Shown here: positions 20,326 through 29,298 of the stretch, one piece after another
How positions within the stretch are numbered: position 1 is the first letter of the stretch
Layout of the letters: each line of letters opens with the position of its first letter
Assembly (NCBI RefSeq): GCF_916619195.1
Contig: NZ_CAKAKL010000005.1
Coordinates: 186,001-250,000 of the forward strand
Direction of reading: 5' to 3'
Source of the DNA: Inquilinus sp. Marseille-Q2685
Lineage (GTDB): Bacteria > Pseudomonadota > Alphaproteobacteria > DSM-16000 > Inquilinaceae
Length of the DNA stretch: 64,000 bases
Translations under genes and position numbers: made by a program
The notes under the pieces: generated by a model
Database searches by the model: none
What the model was told of the DNA's origin: nothing
The model's input: only the letters and a program-made list of their open reading frames with translations

Positions 20326-21689
20326 GCCGCCTCCTCCGCATCCGCCAGCACGACGGTGCCGGTCAGGCTCAGCAGCTTGCCTTCGGTGATGCGGACGGGC
20401 TGGACGGTGCCGAGCAGCCGGGCCGGCGCGTCGAGATGCACCGACTGCATCCAGGGGCTGCGGCCGTGCAGCTGGCCGGGACGGCGGCCCTGGCGGTCCA
20501 GCAGCACCGGCACGACCCGGCCGGCCATGCCCCGGTTGAAGGCGGCCTGCTGTTCCCACAGCAGCTGCTGCAGCGCCTGCAGCCGCTCGTCCTTCGCCGC
20601 CTCGGGCAGCTGGTCCTCCAGCGCCGCGGCCGGGGTGCCGGGCCGGGCGCTGTACTTGAAGCTGTAGGCCTGGGCGAAGCCGATCTCGGTGACCAGCTTC
20701 AGCGTGTCGGCGAAGTCGCGGTCGGTCTCGCCGGGGAAGCCGACGATGAAGTCGGAGGACAGCGCCAGGTCCGGCCGTGCCGCGCGCAGCCGGTCGACGG
20801 TCCGGCGGTACGTCGAGGCGTCGTGCTTGCGGTTCATCGCCGCCAGGATGCGGTCCGACCCGCTCTGCACCGGCAGGTGCAGGAACGGCATCAGCTGCGG
20901 CACGTCGCGATGCGCCGCCACCAGCTCGTCGTCGACGTCGCGCGGGTGGCTGGTGGTGTAGCGGATGCGGTCAAGGCCGTCGATCTCGGCCAGGGCGCGG
21001 ATCAGCCGGCCCAGGCCCCAGACGGTCCCGTCCGGCCCGTCGCCATGGAAGGCGTTGACGTTCTGGCCCAGAAGGGTGATCTCGCGGGCGCCGAGCCCGA
21101 CCAGGCGCCGGGCCTCGCCCAGGATGCCGGCGACATCCCGCGAATATTCGGCGCCGCGGGTGTAGGGCACGACGCAGAAGGTGCAGAACTTGTCGCAGCC
21201 CTCCTGCACCGACAGGAAGGCCGAGGCGCCCTGGACGCCGAGCTCGCCGGGCAGATGGTCGAACTTGCTCTCGACCGGGAAGTCGGTGTTGACCAGCGGA
21301 CGTCCGGCCTGGCGGTGGGCGCGGGCCACCATCTCCGGCAGCTGGTGGTAGGTCTGCGGCCCGAACACCATGTCGACCCATGGGGCGCGATGGGCGATCT
21401 CCTCGCCCTCGGCCTGGGCGACGCAACCGGCCACGGCGACGATCATCGGTTCGTCCCCGGCCTTCGCCTCCTTCAGCGGGCGCAGCCGGCCGAGGTCGGA
21501 GAACACCTTCTCCGTCGCCTTCTCGCGGATGTGGCAGGTGTTGAGGATGACCATGTCGGCCCCCTCCGGGCTGTCGGCCAGGGCGTAGCCGAGCGGCGCC
21601 AGGATGTCCGCCATCCGACCGCTGTCGTAGACGTTCATCTGGCAGCCCCAGGTCTTGATGAACAGCTTCTTGCTGGCGGCTGTGGTCAC
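20322..21689 (-). CDS. miaB: tRNA-2-methylthio-N6-dimethylallyladenosine synthase
   Basis: Radical-SAM methylthiotransferase acting on A37 of tRNAs. The N-terminal UPF0004 domain ([17 protein letters not shown], with further Cys in NTCHIRE and AVAGCVAQ) holds the auxiliary iron-sulphur cluster. The radical-SAM motif CDKFCTFC follows at about residue 165, with [14 protein letters not shown]-terminal TRAM domain ends the 455-residue protein. First gene of the minus-strand housekeeping string. Confidence 0.97.
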   Translation of the reverse strand: MTTAASKKLFIKTWGCQMNVYDSGRMADILAPLGYALADSPEGADMVILNTCHIREKATEKVFSDLGRLRPLKEAKAGDEPMIVAVAGCVAQAEGEEIAHRAPWVDMVFGPQTYHQLPEMVARAHRQAGRPLVNTDFPVESKFDHLPGELGVQGASAFLSVQEGCDKFCTFCVVPYTRGAEYSRDVAGILGEARRLVGLGAREITLLGQNVNAFHGDGPDGTVWGLGRLIRALAEIDGLDRIRYTTSHPRDVDDELVAAHRDVPQLMPFLHLPVQSGSDRILAAMNRKHDASTYRRTVDRLRAARPDLALSSDFIVGFPGETDRDFADTLKLVTEIGFAQAYSFKYSARPGTPAAALEDQLPEAAKDERLQALQQLLWEQQAAFNRGMAGRVVPVLLDRQGRRPGQLHGRSPWMQSVHLDAPARLLGTVQPVRITEGKLLSLTGTVVLADAEEAA

Positions 21690-21771
21690 GCGCGCGGGTC
21701 CGATCGGGTCCAGATCTCAGAGGAATTGCGATGATAGATCACGGCGGCGCGCGCGGAAATCAAGCCTTGGC

Positions 21772-22614
21772 TCATGCCGCGCGGCGCTGATCGGCTATGC
21801 TTTCGTCCGCCGGGGCCTGCAGCCGGCCGGCATTGGCGGCGGACACGCCGGCGGCGATGGCGCGCCAGCAATGGTCCGCCAGGGCCTTGCGCGACCGCAC
21901 ATCCTCCAGCGTCACCGGCGGGTGGAAGATCACGGTGATCCGCAGATGCCCCTGCTTCACCACGTTCCAGAGGTGAGGCATCAGGTCCATGTCGCCGTAC
22001 CAGGCGTAGATCGGGCGCAGGCGGCGGCCCAGCGGGATGCCGTCCAGCGTGGTGCAGGCCAGCGACACCGGCTGCACCGTCAGCGGCCGGCCGTCGATGC
22101 GCATCCCGGCGGCGGCGAACAGCGCGCTCTTGAACGGCAGGGTGCGGTTGCCGTCGCTCGACGTGCCCTCGGGGAACAGGACCAGGTTGTCGCCGGCCTC
22201 GAGCCGCGCCTGCAGGCTGTCGCGCTGGATGTCGGCCGACCCGCGCTTGGCCCGGTCGACGAAGACGGTGCGCTGCAGCCGCGCCAGGGCGCCGAAGAAC
22301 GGCCAGGTGCCGACCTCGGTCTTGGCGACGAAGCTGCCGGGGATCAGCGACCCCAGCACCTCGATGTCGAGATAGGACAGGTGGTTGGAGACGAACAGCG
22401 TCGGCGCCGCGGTCGACATCGTGCCCCGGGTCTCGACGTCGAGGCCGAGAATGCGGCAGCAGGTCCGGTGGTAGAACACCGGCAGGCTGGTCTGCAGCCG
22501 CCAGCCGAAGCGCACGGCCAGGGCCTGCACCGGCATCAGCATGACGGTCCAGGGCACATAGACGGCGAGCCGGGCCACCGCCCGGAGCTTCGACCCGAGA
22601 CGCGTACCCGCCAT
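21772..22614 (-). CDS. 1-acyl-sn-glycerol-3-phosphate acyltransferase family protein (OlsA-like)
   Basis: PlsC-type acyltransferase (280 residues). The H-x4-D motif is in NHLSYLD and the second motif is FPEGTSSDGNR. One N-terminal hydrophobic segment (VYVPWTVMLMPVQALAV) suggests membrane attachment. It is encoded 8 bases after an OlsB homologue in the same direction. In alphaproteobacteria that pair makes ornithine lipids, with OlsA acylating the lyso-ornithine lipid, so OlsA is the likeliest role. A general PlsC function cannot be excluded. Confidence 0.88.
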   Translation of the reverse strand: MAGTRLGSKLRAVARLAVYVPWTVMLMPVQALAVRFGWRLQTSLPVFYHRTCCRILGLDVETRGTMSTAAPTLFVSNHLSYLDIEVLGSLIPGSFVAKTEVGTWPFFGALARLQRTVFVDRAKRGSADIQRDSLQARLEAGDNLVLFPEGTSSDGNRTLPFKSALFAAAGMRIDGRPLTVQPVSLACTTLDGIPLGRRLRPIYAWYGDMDLMPHLWNVVKQGHLRITVIFHPPVTLEDVRSRKALADHCWRAIAAGVSAANAGRLQAPADESIADQRRAA

Positions 22615-22622
22615 CGCGCCGG

Positions 22623-23459
22623 TCAGTCCTTGCGAAAGGCCAGGACCGGTCCCTGGTCGCGCTTCCGCTCGTAGTGCTTGAAGTATTTCTCGGTCACCAG
22701 GTCGGTCTTGACGATGATGGCCACGTCGGTGGTGCCGAACTGCTGGTCGATCACCGCGCCGTCGCCGACATGGCCGCCGAGGCGGAGATAGCCCTTGATC
22801 AGCGGCGGCAGGGCCGCGATCGCCTCGCGCTGGTCGATCTCGGCCAGCGGCAGCAGGCGCATGTCGGTGTAGCGCTCGGGCAGGGCCTTGGGCCGCAGTG
22901 CCGGCGGCGCCAGGTGATAGTGATACAGATAGGACAGCGGCAGCTTCAGCGCGTCGGGGTCGGTCCCCGGCAGGCTGGCGCAGCCGAACATGATCTCGAT
23001 GTCATGCTGGAACAGATAGGCGGCGATGCCGCGCCACAGCAGCTGCATGGTGCCGCCGGAGCGATAGGGGCCGGCGACGCAGGACCGCCCGAGCTCCAGG
23101 ATCTGGCCGGGATGGGCCTCGATCTTGGCGATGTCGTATTCGCTGGCGGAGTAGAAGGCGCCGATCTTCGCCGCCCCGTCGCGCTGGATCAGCCGATAGG
23201 TGCCGACCACGCCCTGGGGGCCCTTGCCGCGCGCGTGGTCGATCACCAGCAGGTGGTGGGCGACATCGTCATAGGTGTCGAAGTCGCGGCGGGCGGCCGC
23301 CATCTCGGCCGAGGGTTGGGCCGCCATCTCCTGATAGAAGACGGCATAGCGCAGCTCCTGGGCCGCCCAAATCTCCTCCTCCGTCTCGGCCAGCCGGACC
23401 TCCAGATTGCCTGCGCGCAGGCTGAATCCGTGGTCATCGACGAAGGTTGTGACTGCCAT
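22623..23459 (-). CDS. olsB: L-ornithine N-alpha-acyltransferase (OlsB)
   Basis: GNAT-related enzyme that joins a 3-hydroxyacyl chain to ornithine, the first step of ornithine-lipid synthesis. Family features are LRYAVFYQEMAAQPS, ILELGRSCVAGPYRSGGTM and FGCASLPGTDPDAL, and the C-terminal domain ends with VTEKYFKHY. The ATG at 23459 (MAVTTFVDDHG) is chosen as closest to the conserved domain; starts at 23510 or 23522 are in frame and nearer a TATAAT box. Coupled with the PlsC-family gene downstream. Confidence 0.9.
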   Translation of the reverse strand: MAVTTFVDDHGFSLRAGNLEVRLAETEEEIWAAQELRYAVFYQEMAAQPSAEMAAARRDFDTYDDVAHHLLVIDHARGKGPQGVVGTYRLIQRDGAAKIGAFYSASEYDIAKIEAHPGQILELGRSCVAGPYRSGGTMQLLWRGIAAYLFQHDIEIMFGCASLPGTDPDALKLPLSYLYHYHLAPPALRPKALPERYTDMRLLPLAEIDQREAIAALPPLIKGYLRLGGHVGDGAVIDQQFGTTDVAIIVKTDLVTEKYFKHYERKRDQGPVLAFRKD

Positions 23460-23534
23460 GCTGCGTCCGTCCGCTCCAATTCTCCCGAGGCGCCGCGCGG
23501 CGATTCTCATGTCACCGCACAAGGCGCCCGCCCA

Positions 23535-23540
23535 ATTATA
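23535..23540 (-). promoter_or_regulatory. Candidate -10 box upstream of olsB
   Basis: A perfect TATAAT lies on the minus strand 75 bases before the chosen olsB start. No convincing -35 hexamer sits at the right distance, so an activator-dependent or extended promoter would be needed. Confidence 0.35.
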
Positions 23541-23611
23541 AAGCAGAACGGTTACAAATGTGCGCTGATTTCGCGGGCGGGACCGCCGGCCCCTCGCCCG
23601 GGCCGGAACCG

Positions 23612-23637
23612 GGCGGTCCGCCGGGTGACGGACCGCC
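23612..23637 (-). terminator. GC-rich hairpin between mucR and olsB
   Basis: A perfect 9-bp stem GGCGGTCCG / CGGACCGCC with an 8-base loop lies 11 bases downstream of the mucR stop. No T-run follows on the minus strand, so it is either a weak terminator or a 3'-end stabiliser. Confidence 0.4.
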
Positions 23638-23648
23638 GCGATTCGGGA

Positions 23649-24059
23649 TCAGTCCCGCCGGGCGCGGGTGCCGAGGCCGATCTGCTTCGCCAGCTTGCTG
23701 CGCTGCTTGGCGTAGTTCGGCGCCACCATCGGATAGTCGGCCGGCAGGCCCCAGCGCTCGCGATACTCGTCCGGGGTCATGTTGTAGGCCGTCTTCAGAT
23801 GACGCTTCAGCATCTTCAGCTGCTTGCCGTCCTCGAGACAGATGATGTAGTCCGGCGTGACCGACTTCTTGATGGGAACCGCCGGCTGCGGCTTTTCCGC
23901 GACCGGAGTCGGCTCAGTCCCGAGGCCGTTCAGCGCGCGGTAGACTTGCTCGATCAGGCCCGGCAGGTCCGAGATCGCAACGGTATTGTTTCCTACGTGT
24001 GCCGCGACGATTTGGCTTGTCAGGTTCATCAAATCGTTGGACGGCGTTTCATTGCTCAT
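23649..24059 (-). CDS. MucR/Ros-family transcriptional regulator (zinc-ligand-poor)
   Basis: 136-residue regulator of the alphaproteobacterial MucR/Ros family, which binds AT-rich promoters. The core CLEDGKQLKMLKRHL followed by NMTPDEYRERWGLPADYPM is well conserved. In Ros the finger uses C-x2-C and H-x4-H; here the second Cys is Asp (CLED) and the second His position falls in KTAYN, so at least two zinc ligands are missing. The start at 24059 (MSNETPSN) is preceded by GGGAG. A second copy lies at 58688. It faces away from the tusA-like gene and precedes olsB. Confidence 0.92.
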   Translation of the reverse strand: MSNETPSNDLMNLTSQIVAAHVGNNTVAISDLPGLIEQVYRALNGLGTEPTPVAEKPQPAVPIKKSVTPDYIICLEDGKQLKMLKRHLKTAYNMTPDEYRERWGLPADYPMVAPNYAKQRSKLAKQIGLGTRARRD

Positions 24060-24088
24060 GTTCACACTCCCGCGGCACGATTGTTGGG

Positions 24089-24117
24089 TATATAAGTCGC
24101 CCACTACTGGACTGCAA
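24089..24117 (-). promoter_or_regulatory. mucR promoter
   Basis: On the minus strand TTGCAG (24117-24112) and TATATA (24094-24089) are separated by exactly 17 bases, a strong sigma70-type promoter. It lies in an AT-rich patch between divergent genes, where MucR-type autoregulation would be expected. Confidence 0.65.
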
Positions 24118-24148
24118 CACGAATCGACATGAAAATCGAGAAAGCGTC

Positions 24149-24403
24149 ATGAGCAATCAGCCACCGGTCCGGACTCTCGATGTAACGGCGGAAGTCTGCC
24201 CTTTCACTTTCGTCAAAACCAAGCTGCTGCTGGAAGATATGAAGCCCGGCGAGGTGGCGGAAATACGGCTGAATGCGGGTGAGCCGCTGATCAATGTTCC
24301 GCGCTCGGCGACGGAAAGCGGCCATCGCGTGCTGTCGGTGGAGCCCGAGGATGCCGGCGAGACCCGCTGGCTGGTGCGCATCGAGCGCGGCCCGAAGGGC
24401 TGA
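24149..24403 (+). CDS. TusA/SirA-family sulfurtransferase-like protein
   Basis: Small 84-residue protein of the TusA/YedF family of sulfur carriers. The conserved CPFTFVKTK (Cys in a C-P-x4-K motif, about residue 19) carries the persulfide in TusA. LLLEDMKPGEVAEI and the RSATESGHRVLSVE region complete the two-layer fold. The start MSNQPPVRTLD is used because upstream in-frame sequence overlaps the mucR promoter. It is transcribed divergently from mucR. A partner protein is not evident. Confidence 0.87.
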   Translation: MSNQPPVRTLDVTAEVCPFTFVKTKLLLEDMKPGEVAEIRLNAGEPLINVPRSATESGHRVLSVEPEDAGETRWLVRIERGPKG

Positions 24404-24506
24404 CCACCGGCGGTTTCGCCCGCAATTCATCTATTTAGTTGTGTAGTTGACTTTCATTTCACGCCCTGTCACGTCGAAGCTTCCCGCCCGAGGAGGACAC
24501 CCTTCG

Positions 24507-26186
24507 ATGCGCTCCCACCGCACATCCCGACTGGCCACGCTGGCCCTGATGCTCGCCATCGCCGGCGGCCCGCCCGCAATGGCCCAGGACATCCTGCCCG
24601 ACGGCATCACCCCGGCCGCCGACCCGTCGGCGGTCCCGGCCACGGCGAAGGCCCGCAAGGATACCGTCGTCGCCTCGATCAGCGCGCCGCAGGGCGTGTT
24701 CAACCCCTATTTCTTCAGCAATGGCTGGGATGAGAACGTTACCGAGGTGATCTTCGGCCGGCTGGTCAACTACGACAGCCAGGGCAAGCTGATCCCGGAG
24801 CAGGCGGAGTCCTGGACGGTCAGCCCGGACAACCTCGTCTACACCATCAAGCTGCGGCCGGGCCTGAGCTTCAGCGACGGCTCGCCGCTGACCGCCGAGG
24901 ACGTCGCCTTCACCCTCACCGTGCTGCACGACCCGACGCTGGAGAGCGACACCGACATCACGCCGGCCGCGATCGCCGGCGGGGCGGAGTACAAGGCCGG
25001 CAAGGCCGACGGCATCGCCGGCATCAAGGTGATCGACCCGCAGACCATCCAGGTCACCACCACTCAGCCCGGCGCCAAAACGCTCTACCTGATCGGCGGC
25101 CCGGTGCTGTCCAAGGCGCATTACGGCAAGGGTTTCGCCCGCGGCCAGCTCGACGGCATCCGCGCCCTGGGCGGCGACCCGCTGGGCGCAGGCCCCTATG
25201 TCTTCGACAAGTTCATTCCCGGCCAGGAGGTGCGGTTCCACGCCAATCCGCGCTACTACGCCGGCAAGCCTGGGGTGGAGCATTTCATCTACCGGATCAC
25301 CTCGGACGCCACCAAGCTGCAGCTGTTCCAGACCGGCGAGACCGACTATGACGGCTTCACGGTCAGCCAGGACAATGTCGACGCGCTGCAGAGCCTGGGC
25401 TTCGCCGCGATCAACCTGTACGGCTCCAGCGACTACAGCATGATCGAGTTCAATCCGAAGGATCCGCTGCTGAAGGACGTGCGGGTGCGGCACGCCCTGA
25501 CCTACGGCCTCGACCGCCAGACCCTGGTGACTGTGGTCTATCAGGGCTACGGCCAGGTCGCGACCCAGCCGGTGGCGCCGATCTCCTGGGCCTATGACGC
25601 CAGCGCGGTCGAGCCCTTCGCCTACGACCCGGCCAAGGCCGCGGCGCTGCTGGACGAGGCCGGCTGGACGCCGGGGCCGGACGGCATCCGGGTCAAGGAC
25701 GGCCGGCGCCTGTCGCTGCGCCTCCTGGCCACCAAGTCGCTGTTCAACGACGCGCTGATTCCGATCGCCAAGGAGAACTGGAAGGCGATCGGCGTCGACT
25801 TGGTGCCCGAAGTATCGGACTTCAACGCCCTCCTGGCCAAGCGCAAGTCCGGCGACTACAACCTCGCCACCTTCCGCACCTCGACCATCAACGACCCGCA
25901 TGACGGGGTCGACCGGTTCCTGTCGGAAACCGGCGAAGTCGGCCGGCTCGGCTACCGCAATGCCGAGGTCGACCGGCTGATCCTGGCGGGCAACGCCGAA
26001 CTCGACCCGGAGAAGCGCAAGCCGATCTACCACCAGCTCTACAAGGCGCTGGCCGACGACCCGCCGGTGATCTTCCTGGCCTACCGGAAGATCCTGTCGG
26101 CGACCGATGCCCGGGTGGAAGGCTTCAAGCCGGACATCTACAACGGCATCATCGCCAGCCTGCCGAAGCTGAAGATCGTGCAGTGA
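24507..26186 (+). CDS. Peptide/nickel-type ABC transporter substrate-binding protein
   Basis: Periplasmic binding protein of the SBP_bac_5 family (559 residues), as in dipeptide and oligopeptide importers. The signal peptide (about 1-27) ends GGPPAMAQ. Conserved features include LVNYDSQGKLIPEQAESW, the LRPGLSFSDGSPLTAEDV block and VRHALTYGLDRQTLV. The ATG at 24507 has GAGGAGGA 9 bases upstream. First gene of a five-gene importer; the cargo could be peptides, opines or sugars, since this family is broad. Confidence 0.92.
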   Translation: MRSHRTSRLATLALMLAIAGGPPAMAQDILPDGITPAADPSAVPATAKARKDTVVASISAPQGVFNPYFFSNGWDENVTEVIFGRLVNYDSQGKLIPEQAESWTVSPDNLVYTIKLRPGLSFSDGSPLTAEDVAFTLTVLHDPTLESDTDITPAAIAGGAEYKAGKADGIAGIKVIDPQTIQVTTTQPGAKTLYLIGGPVLSKAHYGKGFARGQLDGIRALGGDPLGAGPYVFDKFIPGQEVRFHANPRYYAGKPGVEHFIYRITSDATKLQLFQTGETDYDGFTVSQDNVDALQSLGFAAINLYGSSDYSMIEFNPKDPLLKDVRVRHALTYGLDRQTLVTVVYQGYGQVATQPVAPISWAYDASAVEPFAYDPAKAAALLDEAGWTPGPDGIRVKDGRRLSLRLLATKSLFNDALIPIAKENWKAIGVDLVPEVSDFNALLAKRKSGDYNLATFRTSTINDPHDGVDRFLSETGEVGRLGYRNAEVDRLILAGNAELDPEKRKPIYHQLYKALADDPPVIFLAYRKILSATDARVEGFKPDIYNGIIASLPKLKIVQ

Positions 26187-26213
26187 GCTTCTGCCGGGTC
26201 TTGCCCTTTTTTT

Positions 26214-26251
26214 CTCCCCCTCCCCTTGCGGGAGGGGGTAGGGGGAGGGGG
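26214..26251 (+). repeat. GC-rich palindromic repeat, copy 1 (REP-like)
   Basis: Contains CCCCTCCCCTTGCGGGAGGG followed by TAGGGGGAGGGG, able to form a strong hairpin around TTGCGGG. Copy 2 (26338-26376) is nearly its reverse complement and a third copy lies at 60187-60222. It sits between the binding-protein and permease genes. Confidence 0.75.
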
Positions 26252-26337
26252 CTCTCTCGGCGAATGCCGGTATCGGTCCATAGGCCGCGGTGATGACGGA
26301 AACGATCCTGACTCATATGCGCGCGGACGCGCGCAGG

Positions 26338-26376
26338 CCCCTCCCCCTTTCCCCCTCCCGCAAGGGGAGGGGGAGG
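26338..26376 (-). repeat. GC-rich palindromic repeat, copy 2, inverted
   Basis: Reads CCCCCTCCCGCAAGGGGAGG within a longer C/G tract, the reverse complement of copy 1. The two copies flank about 86 bases that encode nothing obvious. The permease ATG follows 26 bases later. Confidence 0.75.
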
Positions 26377-26402
26377 TTGGGAGAGACGGCGGCCCGGGAG
26401 GC

Positions 26403-27365
26403 ATGAGGACCTTCGTCATCCGCCGCCTGCTGCTGGCGGTGCCGATGCTGCTGGGGGCGTCGGCGCTGATCTTCTTCGTCTTCGCCCTGACCCCGGGCGA
26501 TTTCGTCGACGGCAACATCAACCTGACGCCGGAGCGGGCGGCGGAGCTGAAGTCGCTGTACGGACTCGACCGGCCGGTCCTGGACCGCTACCTCGACTGG
26601 CTGGGCCGGCTCGTGACCGGCGATCTCGGCTATTCGATGCAGTACCAGATCCCGGTCGGCACCCTGCTGAACCAGTATGTCTGGAACTCCTTCCTCCTCG
26701 CCGGCACGGCCATGCTGCTCTACTGGACCCTGTCGCTGCTGGCCGGGGTGACGGCGGCGGTGAAACCGTATTCCTGGTACGACCGGCTGGTGACGCTGGC
26801 GGTGTTCGCCGCCATGTCCTTCCCGGTCTTCTTCCTGTGCCTTTTGCTGATCAAATGGTTTGCGGTCGACCTGCGCTGGCTGCCGGTCGGCGGCATGATC
26901 AGCACCGGCAGCGAGGCGACCGGCTGGCCGCTGGTGGTCGAGATCGCCGCCCACATGGTGCTGCCGGTGCTGGTGCTGACCGCGCTGCAGGCCGGCAGTC
27001 TGACCCGCTACATCCGCGCCAGCATGCTGGAAGCCCTGGCGATGGACTTCGTCCGCACCGCCCGGGCCAAGGGGCTGAAGGAGCGTACGGTGGTGCTGAA
27101 GCACGCGCTGCGCAACGCCCTGCTGCCGATCATCACCCTGCTGGGCTTCGAGCTGCCGGGCCTGTTCTCCGGCGCCATCGTCACCGAGAAGATCTTCAAC
27201 TGGCCGGGCGCCGGCCACATCCAGATCGACACGCTGGCGGCGCGCGACTATCCGGTGCTGATGGGCTTCACCATGGCGCTGGCGGCGCTGACCATCCTCG
27301 GCAACCTGATCGCCGACATCGCCTATGCCGCGGCCGACCCGCGGATCCGGCTGCGGCGGCGCTAG
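26403..27365 (+). CDS. Peptide-type ABC transporter permease (DppB-like)
   Basis: Inner-membrane permease of 320 residues. It starts MRTFVIRRLLLAVPMLLGAS, the typical DppB first helix, with the external region LTPERAAELKSLYGLDRPVL following. The EAA loop is in MLEALAMDFVRTARAKGLKE. The ATG at 26403 is used; an open frame upstream runs through the repeat pair and is not coding. Four bases separate it from the next permease. Confidence 0.93.
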   Translation: MRTFVIRRLLLAVPMLLGASALIFFVFALTPGDFVDGNINLTPERAAELKSLYGLDRPVLDRYLDWLGRLVTGDLGYSMQYQIPVGTLLNQYVWNSFLLAGTAMLLYWTLSLLAGVTAAVKPYSWYDRLVTLAVFAAMSFPVFFLCLLLIKWFAVDLRWLPVGGMISTGSEATGWPLVVEIAAHMVLPVLVLTALQAGSLTRYIRASMLEALAMDFVRTARAKGLKERTVVLKHALRNALLPIITLLGFELPGLFSGAIVTEKIFNWPGAGHIQIDTLAARDYPVLMGFTMALAALTILGNLIADIAYAAADPRIRLRRR

Positions 27366-27368
27366 GCC

Positions 27369-28322
27369 ATGGGGATCGCCTCGTTGAACCCCTTGCGCCG
27401 CCGCCGGGCGCGCGAGGCCGAGCTGGTGGAGCTCGCCGGCCGCCTCGCCGTCACCCGCTCGCCGCTCGGCGACGCGCTGTGGCGGCTGCGCCGAAACCGC
27501 ACCGCCATGGTGGCCGCCGCGGTGCTGCTGCTGATCGTCCTGGTCTGCGTTGTCGGGCCCTGGGTCAGCCCCTGGGACCTGAACGCGACCGACGCGCTCA
27601 GCCCCAACCGGCCGCCCAGCCTGCGGCACTGGCTGGGCACGGATTTCCTCGGCCGCGACATCCTGGCCCGGCTGATGGCGGCGGGCCGGATCTCCCTGAC
27701 CGTCGGCCTGGCTTCGGTGCTGCTGTCGGTGGTGGTCGGCTACATCGCCGGTGCGGTGGCGGGCTATCTCGGCGGGCTGGCCGACGCGGTGATCATGCGC
27801 GTGGCCGACATCGTGATGACGATCCCGACCCTGCCGCTCCTGATCATCCTCGGTGCCGTGCTGTCCGAGCTGAAGGTACCGCCGGACCAGCGCATCTACC
27901 TGGTCGTCGTCATGCTCAGCCTGCCGAACTGGATCCGCGTCGCCCGGCTGGTGCGGTCGCAGATCCTGTCGCTGCGCGAGCGCGACTTCATGGTGGCGAC
28001 CGAGGTGCTGGGCCTGCCGCTGCACCGCCGGCTGTTCCACCATCTGCTGCCGAACACCGTGCCGATCCTGATCGTGGTCGCCACCGTTGGCGTCGCCGAC
28101 GCGATCCTGAACGAGGCCTATCTCAGCTATCTCGGCCTCGGCGTGGTGCCGCCGACCCCGTCCTGGGGCAACATGATGGACACGGCCAACAGCTTCGTCG
28201 ACTTCCAGCGCCGGCCCTGGCTGTGGGTGCCGCCGGGCGTCGCGATCTTCCTGACGGTGGTCGCCATCAACGTCCTCGGCGACGGGCTGCGCGATGCGCT
28301 CGACCCCAGGATGAAGCGGTAG
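27369..28322 (+). CDS. Peptide-type ABC transporter permease (DppC-like)
   Basis: Second permease (317 residues). An N-terminal cytoplasmic region is followed by AAAVLLLIVLVCVVGPWVSP as first helix, then the periplasmic motif HWLGTDFLGRDILARL. The EAA loop region is SLRERDFMVATEVLGLPLHR. The end, INVLGDGLRDALDPRMKR, is the classic DppC C-terminus. Confidence 0.94.
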   Translation: MGIASLNPLRRRRAREAELVELAGRLAVTRSPLGDALWRLRRNRTAMVAAAVLLLIVLVCVVGPWVSPWDLNATDALSPNRPPSLRHWLGTDFLGRDILARLMAAGRISLTVGLASVLLSVVVGYIAGAVAGYLGGLADAVIMRVADIVMTIPTLPLLIILGAVLSELKVPPDQRIYLVVVMLSLPNWIRVARLVRSQILSLRERDFMVATEVLGLPLHRRLFHHLLPNTVPILIVVATVGVADAILNEAYLSYLGLGVVPPTPSWGNMMDTANSFVDFQRRPWLWVPPGVAIFLTVVAINVLGDGLRDALDPRMKR

Positions 28323-28326
28323 CGCC

Positions 28327-29298
28327 ATGCTGGTCGAATTCCAGGACCTGTCGGTCCAGTTCCGCACCGAGGAGGGCACGGCCCGGGCGGTGACCGGGGT
28401 CAGCTTCGGCATCGCCGAGGGCGAGACCGTCGGTGTGGTCGGCGAATCCGGCTGCGGCAAGAGCGTCACCGCCTTGTCGCTGATGGGCCTCTTGCCGCGC
28501 CCGTCCGGCCGGGTGGCGGGTGGCCGCATCCTCTATCGCGGCCGCGACCTGCTGGCGTTGAAGCAGGAGGAGATGCGCGGCCTGCGCGGCAACGAGATCG
28601 CCATGATCTTCCAGGAGCCGATGAGCGCGCTGAACCCGGTGCTGACCATCGGCGAGCAGATCGTCGAACCGCTGGTCGAGCATCGCGGCCTGGCGCCGAA
28701 GGCGGCCTGGGACGAGGCGATCGATCTCCTGGCCCGGGTCGGCATCGCCCGGGCGGACAGGATCGTCGAGGGCTATCCGCACCAGCTGTCGGGCGGGATG
28801 CTGCAGCGGGTGATGATCGCGATCGCGCTCAGCTGCGGCCCGCGCCTCCTGATCGCCGACGAGCCGACCACGGCGCTCGACGTCACCATCCAGGCCCAGA
28901 TCCTGGAGCTGCTGGGCCGGCTGAAGCGCGAGCAGGGTACGGCGCTGATGCTGATCACCCACGACCTCGGCATGGTGGCGGAGCTCGCCGACCGGGTGGT
29001 GGTGATGTATGCCGGGCGGGTGGTCGAGACCGGGCCGGTGCGCGACATCCTGCTGCGGCCGAAGCATCCCTATACCCGCGGCCTGCTGGCCTCGCGCCCG
29101 GTGCCGGGCCGGCGCCAGCGCCGGCTGCCGTCGATCCCGGGCCAGGTGCCCAGCCCGGCGCATCTGCCCGCCTGGTGCGCCTTCGCCGACCGCTGCTTCG
29201 CCGCGGCGGATGTCTGCCGCACCGGCATCCCGGGGTTGGAGCCGGCCGGCGTGCCGCACCGCGCCGCCTGCTTCCTGGCGCAGTCGGGGGCGATATGA
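28327..29298 (+). CDS. Peptide-type ABC transporter ATP-binding protein (DppD-like)
   Basis: 323-residue ATPase with Walker [10 protein letters not shown], signature [12 protein letters not shown] and Walker [14 protein letters not shown]. The oligopeptide C-terminal extension holds several cysteines ([15 protein letters not shown]), which in this family can bind an iron-sulphur cluster. Its stop overlaps the next start as ATGA. Confidence 0.95.
   Translation: MLVEFQDLSVQFRTEEGTARAVTGVSFGIAEGETVGVVGESGCGKSVTALSLMGLLPRPSGRVAGGRILYRGRDLLALKQEEMRGLRGNEIAMIFQEPMSALNPVLTIGEQIVEPLVEHRGLAPKAAWDEAIDLLARVGIARADRIVEGYPHQLSGGMLQRVMIAIALSCGPRLLIADEPTTALDVTIQAQILELLGRLKREQGTALMLITHDLGMVAELADRVVVMYAGRVVETGPVRDILLRPKHPYTRGLLASRPVPGRRQRRLPSIPGQVPSPAHLPAWCAFADRCFAAADVCRTGIPGLEPAGVPHRAACFLAQSGAI

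Noticed and set aside
26226-26402. N-terminal extension of the DppB-like permease through the palindromic repeats
   Set aside because: The added residues are Gly/Pro-rich repeat translation; the normal permease N-terminus begins at the ATG at 26403.
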